Of a DNA stretch of 64,000 nucleotides, positions 56,001 to 64,000 are shown piece after piece. A program made the translations under genes and the position numbers. The notes below the pieces were generated by a model. That model had not been told where the DNA came from, made no database searches, and saw nothing but the letters and a program-made list of their open reading frames with translations. The DNA lies in the NCBI RefSeq assembly GCF_900450995.1, contig NZ_UGHY01000002.1:248001-312000 (forward strand), read 5' to 3'. This DNA is from Haemophilus parainfluenzae (GTDB lineage Bacteria > Pseudomonadota > Gammaproteobacteria > Enterobacterales > Pasteurellaceae). Within the stretch, counting starts at the first letter, position 1; each line of letters begins with the position of its first letter.

Positions 56001-58256
56001 ATGAGCAATATTAACTACGAAGGCATCGAGCAGATGCCACTTCGCACCTTTACAGAAAAGGCTTACCTTAATTATTCAATGTACGTCATTATGGATCGTG
56101 CATTGCCTTTTATTGGAGATGGCTTAAAGCCTGTTCAACGTCGTATTGTCTATGCAATGTCTGAACTAGGTTTAAACGCCGCTGCGAAATTTAAAAAATC
56201 CGCCCGTACCGTCGGTGATGTGTTGGGTAAATTCCACCCACACGGTGACTCTGCCTGTTATGAAGCCATGGTATTAATGGCTCAGCCCTTTTCTTACCGT
56301 TATCCTTTAGTGGATGGGCAAGGAAACTGGGGGGCGCCAGATGATCCTAAATCATTCGCGGCAATGCGTTATACGGAATCTCGCCTGTCCAAAATTTCTG
56401 AAATTCTATTATCTGAACTAGGTCAAGGCACTGTTGATTTCCAACCAAACTTTGATGGCACCTTAGAAGAACCACAATATTTACCTGCTCGTTTGCCTCA
56501 TATTCTCTTAAACGGCACCACCGGGATTGCTGTCGGGATGGCAACGGATATTCCACCACACAATATTAATGAAGTGGCGGATGCTGCTGTCCTGCTATTA
56601 GATAATCCAAAAGCAGGATTAGATGATGTACTCAATATCATTCAAGGCCCTGATTTCCCAACTGAAGCGGAAATTATTTCGCCAAAAGATGATATTCGCA
56701 AAATGTATGAAACCGGTCGTGGTTCCATCAAAATGCGTGCGACATGGCATAAAGAAGATAGTGAAATCATCATTAGCGCACTTCCTCATCAATCTTCACC
56801 ATCAAAAATCATTGCACAAATTGCTGAGCAAATGACCGCGAAAAAATTGCCAATGGTGGAAGATATTCGTGATGAAGCAGATTATGAAAATCCTGTGCGT
56901 ATCGTGCTTGTCCCTCGTTCAAATCGCGTTGACACGGATGCCTTGATGGCGCATTTATTTGCGACAACCGATCTCGAAAAAAGCTATCGTGTGAATATGA
57001 ATATGATCGGGCTTGATCATAAACCTGCCGTGAAAGGCTTACTTCAAGTCCTCACAGAATGGCTGACATTCCGTCGTACTACCGTGACACGCCGTTTACA
57101 ACATCGTTTAGATAAAGTACTCGCTCGTTTACACATTTTAGATGGTTTGATGATTGCCTTCCTCAATATTGATGAAGTAATTGAGATCATTCGTACTGAG
57201 GATGAACCTAAACAAGTTTTAATGGCTCGCTTTAACTTAAGTGATGAACAGGCAGAAGCCATTTTAAACTTACGTTTGCGCCATTTAGCCAAATTAGAAG
57301 AACATCAATTACAAGCTGAAAAAGATAAACTCGAAGAAGAGCGGTCAAATTTAGAGTTAATTTTAGGATCTGAGCGTCGCCTAAATACTTTGATCAAAAA
57401 AGAAATTCAAGAAGACGCAAAAAAATACACCAGCCCTAGAATGTCTCAATTAGTTGAACGTGAAGAGGCGAAAGCGATTTCTGAAAGTGAAATGACTCCG
57501 GCTGAACCTGTTACCGTCATCTTATCTGAAATGGGCTGGGTTCGTTGTGCAAAAGGTCACGACATTGATCCGGCAGGATTAAGCTACAAAGCAGGCGATA
57601 AATATCTGGCGCACGCTTGTGGTAAAAGCAATCAACCGGTAATCTTTATTGACAGCACTGGTCGTAGCTACGCTTTAGATCCATTAAGCTTGCCTTCTGC
57701 GCGTTCACAAGGTGAACCGCTCACCGGTAAACTCACGTTACCTGTAGGCGCAACCATTGAACAGGTTATTATGGAACCTGAAAAACAAGAATTATTGATG
57801 GCATCAGATGCAGGATACGGTTTTATTTGCAAATTTGAAGACTTAATTGCACGTAATAAAGCTGGAAAAGCCTTGATTTCTTTGCCAGAAAATGCGAAAG
57901 TCTTGAAACCTGAGATACTTTCCGAGTCGGCCTCACTTCTTGTGTCCCTCACTTCAGCGGGGCGAATGCTGATTTTTCCGGTACGGGATTTACCGGTATT
58001 ATCAAAAGGAAAAGGCAACAAAATCATCAGTATTCCAGCAGCGAATGCAAAAGCGCGGTCAGAATTATTGGTGAAATTGTTCTTAATTTCAGAGCAAGCT
58101 AGCCTTGAGTTCCATTCCGGTAAACGAAAAATCACATTAAAACCGGAAGATCTGCAAAAATTCCGAGCGGAACGCGGCAGAAAAGGCTCCCAATTACCAC
58201 GAGGATTACATAGCAATGTTGATATTGTGGTAGTTGAACCCGGACACAACTCATAA
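56001..58256 (+). CDS. parC: DNA topoisomerase IV subunit A
   Basis: ParC is the DNA-cleaving subunit. The 751-residue protein has the breakage-reunion domain: [17 protein letters not shown] near 43-59, [26 protein letters not shown] near 66-91 (quinolone-resistance region; Ser/Asp pattern HGDS of a susceptible type), and [10 protein letters not shown] near 119 with the active-site Tyr in RYTE. A long coiled-coil (about 430-470) and a C-terminal DNA-wrapping beta-pinwheel follow. It lies 11 bp after aniA. A weak AGAAGA precedes the ATG. Confidence 0.97.
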   Translation: MSNINYEGIEQMPLRTFTEKAYLNYSMYVIMDRALPFIGDGLKPVQRRIVYAMSELGLNAAAKFKKSARTVGDVLGKFHPHGDSACYEAMVLMAQPFSYRYPLVDGQGNWGAPDDPKSFAAMRYTESRLSKISEILLSELGQGTVDFQPNFDGTLEEPQYLPARLPHILLNGTTGIAVGMATDIPPHNINEVADAAVLLLDNPKAGLDDVLNIIQGPDFPTEAEIISPKDDIRKMYETGRGSIKMRATWHKEDSEIIISALPHQSSPSKIIAQIAEQMTAKKLPMVEDIRDEADYENPVRIVLVPRSNRVDTDALMAHLFATTDLEKSYRVNMNMIGLDHKPAVKGLLQVLTEWLTFRRTTVTRRLQHRLDKVLARLHILDGLMIAFLNIDEVIEIIRTEDEPKQVLMARFNLSDEQAEAILNLRLRHLAKLEEHQLQAEKDKLEEERSNLELILGSERRLNTLIKKEIQEDAKKYTSPRMSQLVEREEAKAISESEMTPAEPVTVILSEMGWVRCAKGHDIDPAGLSYKAGDKYLAHACGKSNQPVIFIDSTGRSYALDPLSLPSARSQGEPLTGKLTLPVGATIEQVIMEPEKQELLMASDAGYGFICKFEDLIARNKAGKALISLPENAKVLKPEILSESASLLVSLTSAGRMLIFPVRDLPVLSKGKGNKIISIPAANAKARSELLVKLFLISEQASLEFHSGKRKITLKPEDLQKFRAERGRKGSQLPRGLHSNVDIVVVEPGHNS

Positions 58257-58292
58257 GAACTCTCGAAACCAAACTAAATAGGAGGATATTTC

Positions 58293-59507
58293 GTGAATAT
58301 TGTTTTTGATACCTATCAAACTCTTGCTTTAGCAAGCTTTGTATTATTACTCGGTTATTTTCTAGTAAAACGTATTCGCGTTTTACAAACATTCAATATC
58401 CCTGAGCCTGTTGTTGGTGGCTTTATTGTGGCTATTGCCTTAACCATTTTATACAAAGTAAATGGCACTTCATTCACATTTGAGAAAAGCTTACAAACAT
58501 CGATGATGTTAGTATTCTTCTCCTCTATCGGTTTAAGTGCAAACTTTTCTCGCTTAATTAAAGGCGGAAAACCATTAGTTATCTTCTTACTCGCTGCTGG
58601 AATACTCATTGTTTGCCAAAATGTCATCGGTATTTTAGGCACTCAATTATTAGGCATCGATCCTGCTTATGGTTTACTTGCAGGTTCAGTTACCCTAACC
58701 GGTGGTCATGGTACAGGTGCGGCATGGGCAGAAACATTCACTAAAGAATTTAATCTGCCGGCTGCAACAGAAATCGCCATGGCATGTGCCACATTCGGTT
58801 TAGTCTTTGGTGGTATCTTAGGTGGCCCAGTATCTCGTTATTTATTAAATCATCAAAAACAAGGTGAAAATCCAGAGAATGATGAAATAGATGACGTACA
58901 AGAAGCATTTGAGCACCCAACTTATAAACGTAAAGTGAACGCACGCTCAATCATTGAAACCATCGCGATGCTTTCTTTATGTTTACTCATCGGTCAATAT
59001 TTAGATGGCTTAACAAAAGGTACACACATTCAATTACCAACATTCGTATGGTGTTTATTTACAGGTGTAATCATTCGTAACAGCTTAACCCACTTATTCA
59101 AATTCCAAGTGGCTGATTCAGCGATTGACGTATTAGGTAGCGTAGGTTTATCTATCTTCTTAGCGATTGCTTTGATGTCTCTCAAACTTTGGGAATTAGC
59201 AGGTCTTGCAACAGATGTATTAGTTATCTTAGCAGTTCAAGTTGTCTTCATGGCTTTCTTCGCTATCTACGTCACATACCGTATGATGGGTAAAGATTAT
59301 GATGCGATTGTATTAAGTGCGGGTCACTGTGGTTTCGGTCTAGGTGCAACACCAACAGCCGTTGCTAACATGCAAGCAATTACCAGTCGTTTCGGACCAT
59401 CTCACAAAGCGTTCTTAATCGTACCAATGGTAGGGGCATTCTTTATCGACTTATTAAACGCCGGTATCTTAAAAATGTTCTTAAGCGTTGTTGAAGCGCT
59501 TCACTAA
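58293..59507 (+). CDS. gltS: sodium/glutamate symporter
   Basis: GltS imports glutamate with sodium. The 404-residue inner-membrane protein has about 10-11 helices. Motifs are VVGGFIVAIALTILYK near 41, SSIGLSANFSRLIKGGKPL near 77, LAGSVTLTGGHGTGAAWAETF near 129, and a second-half LSAGHCGFGLGATPTAVANMQAI near 344, the repeated GltS signature. The start is GTG at 58293, set by GGAGG 7 bases upstream and by homology. It follows parC by 36 bp on the same strand. Confidence 0.95.
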   Translation: MNIVFDTYQTLALASFVLLLGYFLVKRIRVLQTFNIPEPVVGGFIVAIALTILYKVNGTSFTFEKSLQTSMMLVFFSSIGLSANFSRLIKGGKPLVIFLLAAGILIVCQNVIGILGTQLLGIDPAYGLLAGSVTLTGGHGTGAAWAETFTKEFNLPAATEIAMACATFGLVFGGILGGPVSRYLLNHQKQGENPENDEIDDVQEAFEHPTYKRKVNARSIIETIAMLSLCLLIGQYLDGLTKGTHIQLPTFVWCLFTGVIIRNSLTHLFKFQVADSAIDVLGSVGLSIFLAIALMSLKLWELAGLATDVLVILAVQVVFMAFFAIYVTYRMMGKDYDAIVLSAGHCGFGLGATPTAVANMQAITSRFGPSHKAFLIVPMVGAFFIDLLNAGILKMFLSVVEALH

Positions 59508-59523
59508 TCAAACGTAAAAAAAG

Positions 59524-59548
59524 AAAGGCTGACATTTTGTCAGCCTTT
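59524..59548. terminator. bidirectional terminator between gltS and mfd
   Basis: AAAGGCTGACA pairs with TGTCAGCCTTT around a 3-base loop, with A- and T-runs. Confidence 0.9.
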
Positions 59549-59559
59549 TTATTTACTTG

Positions 59560-62500
59560 CTACTCAGTAAGCGTCTTCACCAAACCCATCACAAATTCTA
59601 GCCGCTCTTTGTTTTCTGGAAGTGCTTTCACAAACTTAAATTTTAATGGACCATCAAAGCGATAAACAATTGGATTTTGTTGAATTAATTTGATGAATTT
59701 TTCAGGATCAACTTTTGCTGAAGGTGAAAATTCAATAAAGCCCCCTTGAGCCCCTGCATCGATTTTCAGTACTTTTAATGGTTTCACCATTAAACGCATT
59801 TCAGCAATTTGTAAAAGATTTTTAGTTGCTTCAGGTAATAGGCCAAAGCGATCGATTAATTCAACTTTTAATTCATCTAACTCTTGTTTACTTTCCGCTG
59901 CTGCAATGCGTTTATAGAACGACAAACGCATATTCACATCACCAAGATAGTCATCTGGTAATAAAGCTGGAACACGTAGCTCAATTTCAGCTTGCTGATG
60001 TGTAATCTCTTCTAATGAAGGTTCTCTTCCCTCTTTTAAGGCTTTAACTGCCGCATCAAGTAATTCCATATAAAGTGAAAAACCGATGCTCTCAATTTGT
60101 CCACTTTGCTCATTCCCCAATAATTCACCTGCACCGCGAATTTCTAAATCGTGCGTCGCAAGAATGAAACCTGCACCTAAGTTATCTAAACTTTCTAATG
60201 CCTCTAAACGACGTTTTGCATCTTTCGTCATTAACTTCGGCGGCGGTGTAAGCAAATAGGCATAAGCTTGGTGGTGAGAACGTCCCACTCGCCCACGCAG
60301 CTGGTGAAGCTGAGCTAAACCAAAATTATCTGCACGTTCAATGATGATCGTATTTGCCGTTGGTACGTCAATCCCTGTTTCAATAATGGTGGAACAGACT
60401 AAAACGTTATAACGTTGATGATAAAAATCACTCATCACACGCTCAAGTTCGCGTTCTCGCATTTGACCATGACCAATGACGACTCTAGCTTCCGGTACAA
60501 GTGCGGTCAGTTTTTCAGCCGTATTTTCAATACTCGCCACATCATTATGCAAATAATAAACTTGCCCACCACGTAAAATCTCACGCAGAATCGCTTCACG
60601 AATAATTAAATCATCTTTCTGACGAACAAACGTTTTGATACTCACTCGGCGAGCCGGTGGTGTCGCAATAATAGAAAGATCGCGAATACCATTCATTGCC
60701 ATATTCAAAGTTCGAGGAATTGGTGTTGCGGTAAGCGTTAAAATATCAATATTCGCTCGAAGTTGTTTAATTTTCTCTTTCTGTCCCACACCAAAGCGAT
60801 GTTCTTCATCAATGATGAGTAAGCCAAGATCAGAAAACTTCACATCGGATTGAATCAATTTATGGGTTCCAATCAGAATATCGACTTTTCCTTCGGCTAA
60901 ATTTTCTAAGATTTGTTTTTGCTCTTTGGCTGTTTTAAAGCGAGAAAGTACTTCTACATTAACTGGCAGATTAGCAAAACGATCTTTAAAATTCTCGTAA
61001 TGCTGTTGAGCTAACAAGGTTGTTGGAACCAATACGGCGACTTGTTTATGGTTCATGACCGCCAAAAATGCGGCGCGCATCGCCACTTCAGTCTTTCCAA
61101 AGCCCACATCACCACAAACCAAACGATCCATCGCTTTTGGTTGACACATATCCGAAATGACGGCATTAATCGCCATGGCTTGATCGTGTGTTTCTTCAAA
61201 CGGGAAGGTTGCAGCAAACTGCTGGAACTCCTCACGATCATATTTAAACTCAAAGCCTTTTTTCACTTCTCGTTGGGCATATACATCAAGTAATTCAGCG
61301 GCCACATCACGAATTTTTTCTGCGGCTTTTTGACGCGTTTTCGCCCACGATTCATTACCTAATTTATGTAATGGTGCAGTTTCATCTGAGCCACCGACAT
61401 AGCAACTAATTAAATGAAGAGAACCAACAGGCACATAAAGTTTGGATTCATTCGCATAATTGATCAGCAAATATTCTGCTTTTAAGCCCCAGTATCGAGT
61501 GTCACTAAGCCACCATAGCGCCCAACACCATGATCTAAGTGCACCACGGGCTGCCCAATTTTTAATTCAGCCAGATTGCGCACTAGGGTATCTGGATTGA
61601 CCGCCTTACGTTTATCACGCTGGCGTTGTTGTACTCGCTCGCCTAAAATTTCATGTTCAGTAATGACGGCGAATTTAGCCTCATCAAGAATAAAACCTTG
61701 CTCAAGACGACTTACCCAAAGATTAAACTTGTCTTGATTGGCTTCAGATAAGGTTTTAATTTGTTTTGGTTTAATTTTTAATGGTGAAAGTAAATCCAGT
61801 AAAGTTTCACGTCGTCCTTCAGTTTCCACTGAAAATAAAACATTTCCTTTAAAATGCTCAATAAACTGACGAAGTTGCGATAACGGTTCTTTTTGCTGTG
61901 ATTGAATGGTCACGGCTGGTAATGCGGACACCGCTAAATTTTTCTGACGAACAGATGACCGCACTTTTTCTGCTTTAAAATTAATTTTAGGATAATTTTT
62001 TAATGCATGATTTACCGCATCAATGCTTAGCCACAAACGTTCTGGCGGCAAAAGAGGGCGCATTGGATCAACTTTGCGATGCTCATAACGCTGTTTGGCA
62101 TCAAGATAAAAACGTTCACCTTGTGCTTGATTTGTTTCCATATCCACAAACAACGTTTTTTCGGGTAAGTAATCGAACAATGTTGCCATTTCATCAAAGA
62201 ATAGCGGCTGCCAATATTCAATCCCTGAGATTAGCGTGCCTTTACTGATTTGCTGATAAATATGTTCTGGATCGCGACGAATTTCTCCAAAAGTTTCTCT
62301 AAATTGTGTACGGAAAAATTCAATGCCTTTCTCATCAGTTGGAAATTCGTGTGCAGGTAATAAATTAATAGATTGAATTTCATCTAACGTTCGCTGCGTA
62401 TCGACATCAAAAGTACGAATCGAATCAATTTCATCATCAAAAAGATCTAAGCGAAATGGAACCGCACTTCCCATTGGAAAAAGATCTAAAAGTGATCCGC

Positions 62501-62996
62501 GCACAGCATATTCACCATGTTCTAGTACTAGCTCGACGGAACGATATCCTGCTGACTCTAATTGTAATCGCAATTTTTCAATGACAAGACGGTCACCTTT
62601 TTTAATCAGAAGGACATTGTGCTGTAGATATTTCGGCGGGCACACACGTTGCATTAATGTGCTAATCGGTAAAACAAAGATACCTTTTTTAGTATTTTGC
62701 AAATGAAATAGCGCACTTAAACGAGAAGAAATAATTTCTTGATGAGGAGAAAAAGAATCATAAGGCAACGTTTCCCAATCAGGAAAAAACTGAACGGGCT
62801 GAGAAATTAAATCCGGTAAAACTTGTGATAAACGAACCGCACTTTTGGTATCTGGTGTCACAACCACAGTCAATCCATCGTATTGCTCTGCAATTTCACT
62901 AACAGCAAGTGTATCTGCACTCGCTAATACATTGCCAAGAATTTTATGATCATTGGGCTGAGTCGGAATATCAAAATTAAAATAGGTTGTTTTCAT
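59560..62996 (-). pseudogene. mfd: transcription-repair coupling factor Mfd, frameshifted in mid-gene
   Basis: Mfd removes stalled RNA polymerase and recruits UvrA. The N-terminal part (62996-61482, starting MKTTYFNFDIP) covers the UvrB-homology region and reaches the polymerase-interaction domain, ending HGVGRYGGLVTLDTGA then stop. The next frame resumes at KAEYLLINYANESKLYVP and runs to the normal end, with Walker A CGDVGFGKTEVA, DEEH box, and the RecG-like TRG region. One missing G in the G4 tract at 61487-61490 explains the break; five G give DTGGLKAEYLL and a full protein of about 1,145 residues. Both halves are otherwise well conserved, so the break is recent or an error. Four uptake signals lie inside. 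Confidence 0.88.
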
Positions 62997-63084
62997 AAGT
63001 ACGGTCAATTTTTATCTCATTTTTGCGTGAATAGCTGATTAGTTTAGCAAATTCACTCTACTTTTCAATATTTATCTGTATAAA

Positions 63085-63111
63085 AAAACAGGGTTTAGTT
63101 AACCCTGTTTT
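63085..63111 (-). terminator. terminator of the tmcA-57aa operon
   Basis: AAAACAGGG pairs with CCCTGTTTT around a 9-base loop (inner TTAA pairing possible), 4 bp beyond the stop of the 57-aa gene; plus-strand A-run. Confidence 0.87.
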
Positions 63112-63114
63112 CTT

Positions 63115-63288
63115 TTATTTTTTGAGTGGTTCTAGTGGTTTCTCTTTTTTTACCTTACCATCATCATCAAATTCAATGCGTGGCATACAACCTCGACAAC
63201 TACCTTTATCTAAACCAAGTTCACTGCAAAATTTATTGTATTCATCTACCGCTTTACGGAACCAACCTTTTTTTTCTTGTTCGCTCAT
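63115..63288 (-). CDS. 57-residue cysteine-containing protein (DUF5363-like)
   Basis: The frame reads MSEQEKKGWFRKAVDEYNKF, then CSELGLDKGSCRGCMPRIEF and an acidic then lysine-rich tail. Three cysteines (C21, and the CRGC pair C31/C34) could bind metal or be redox-active. Its ATG overlaps the tmcA stop by 4 bases (ATGA), with GGAGG upstream inside tmcA, so it is translationally coupled. It appears to be a small conserved Pasteurellaceae protein; the DUF5363 label is from memory. Function is unknown. It is too short for standard ORF cut-offs. Confidence 0.78.
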   Translation of the reverse strand: MSEQEKKGWFRKAVDEYNKFCSELGLDKGSCRGCMPRIEFDDDGKVKKEKPLEPLKK

Positions 63289-64000
63289 CTTGCCTCCTTT
63301 TTTAATTTTTGTGCAATCTCCGAACGTAATAATTTTAACCCATTTTTCTTATTATAGGGTACCTGTTTTGTGATGAAATAATCTCTCATTAAAGGGCAAT
63401 CTTTTTCATCTAAATTCATTAAAAATCGACGAATTGCTGGCAAAGCGGAAGCTAAAGTGCGGTGAAAATAAGCAAAATTTTTCAAGCTTAGCCAATCTTC
63501 GTCAATCAATTCCCAATCAACAGGTGTGGTATTAAATTCCTGAGCGAGGGGATGGAAAGACAAAGGCATATTCCGTTGAAAAGATTGCGTTGCTTCTTTT
63601 TCTAATTCAATCCCTTCTGCAGAAAGACCTTTTAGAGCGATAGCTGAATAACAGCCACTACTTGCCTCTAAATGCTCACCTAAATGAACAAGAGAAAAAC
63701 CACATTTCTGCCAAAATTTAGCCAGTTCTTTGGTATAACCAAAACTCACTGATAAATAAGCCAAATTGGTATTTTGTTTAATATATTCAATGAGTTGTGC
63801 ACCTATACCATGCTGCTGCCACATAGGCTGAACCGCAATTCTCGAAATACGTAAAGAATGCAATTCACAAGCCTTTTGTTGTTGAGCATGAAAACAAAGT
63901 GCTTGCGGGACAAGATTACCTTTAGGGCGTCTGGTGCCCAGATTAATGGCCTCTATAATCGATGAATCTTCAATCCCGCCTTCTTTTAATGCCCAAACTG
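63285..64000 (-). CDS. tmcA: tRNA(Met) cytidine acetyltransferase, C-terminal part (cut by window edge)
   Basis: TmcA acetylates the wobble C34 of elongator tRNA-Met using acetyl-CoA and ATP. The frame is open to the right edge and reads VWALKEGGIEDSSIIEAI, then LGTRRPKGNLVPQAL, then the GNAT acetyl-CoA site RISRIAVQPMWQQHGIGAQLIEYI, and FGYTKELAKFWQKCGFSLVHLG. About 238 C-terminal residues are present; the N-terminal and helicase-like domains lie outside. An internal TTG at 63863 is not the start. An uptake signal lies at 63455-63463. Confidence 0.92.
   Translation of the reverse strand, partial: VWALKEGGIEDSSIIEAINLGTRRPKGNLVPQALCFHAQQQKACELHSLRISRIAVQPMWQQHGIGAQLIEYIKQNTNLAYLSVSFGYTKELAKFWQKCGFSLVHLGEHLEASSGCYSAIALKGLSAEGIELEKEATQSFQRNMPLSFHPLAQEFNTTPVDWELIDEDWLSLKNFAYFHRTLASALPAIRRFLMNLDEKDCPLMRDYFITKQVPYNKKNGLKLLRSEIAQKLKKEAR

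Noticed and set aside
57668..58249. 193-codon antisense frame in parC
   Set aside because: Overlaps the conserved ParC C-terminal domain; a by-product of codon use.
63861..63863. TTG as a start for an independent acetyltransferase gene
   Set aside because: The frame continues upstream to the window edge with TmcA-like sequence, so this is an internal codon.

Overview
The window is ordinary chromosome from a Pasteurellaceae bacterium of the Haemophilus influenzae/parainfluenzae clade. The 9-base Hin-type DNA uptake signal (AAGTGCGGT or its complement) occurs at least 35 times, many copies paired as inverted repeats in terminators. The DNA is AT-rich, and every protein resembles Haemophilus homologues. 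H. parainfluenzae is the likeliest species, but that is inference. There is no rRNA, tRNA, CRISPR array, prophage or intact insertion sequence.

Layout. 1-13 kb: end of a cardiolipin synthase gene, a lysine-riboswitch-controlled NhaC-type transporter, hns, purU-aroA, folE, moeA-moeB, a YedE/YedF sulfur or selenium pair, a small lipoprotein, and pntAB. 13-19 kb: tldD and rsmI, then lpoA-yraN-diaA-dolP. 19-25 kb: class Ia ribonucleotide reductase nrdA-nrdB behind two NrdR boxes, with an unrecognised 104-aa gene between them, then lysS. 25-33 kb: a MetE-like methyltransferase behind a MetJ-type operator, codBA behind a PurR box (codB frameshifted), and a 5-oxoprolinase operon pxpBCA with an NRAMP-like transporter. 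33-45 kb: fbp, lptFG, pepA, a YafD-like phosphohydrolase, ytfE, an LTA-synthase-like sulfatase-fold enzyme, a single-domain malic enzyme, a DUF1919 protein, rsuA and a Bcr-type exporter. 46-52 kb: catalase, an AlsT symporter, nagK, pgpB, ribA, a 47-aa lipoprotein, and queC behind a preQ1 riboswitch. 53-64 kb: parE - copper nitrite reductase (aniA) - parC, gltS, mfd (frameshifted), a 57-aa protein, and tmcA running off the end.

Regulatory layer. Direct motif matches indicate RNA control (lysine and preQ1 riboswitches) and protein control (NrdR, MetJ, PurR, FNR, CRP, possibly OxyR), each beside a gene whose function fits. FNR-type sites before fbp and ytfE, and the nitrite reductase, fit a facultative, nitrosative-stress-exposed lifestyle.

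Points most worth a second look: a complete Cu-type nitrite reductase gene inside the topoisomerase IV locus; the unknown gene inside nrdAB, whose 3' end is made of a dyad repeat; a lysine-riboswitch leader whose start codon is buried in a hairpin; and two genes (codB, mfd) broken by loss of one G in a G-tract, which may be real, phase-variable or assembly errors. I did not find a convincing new multi-gene system.
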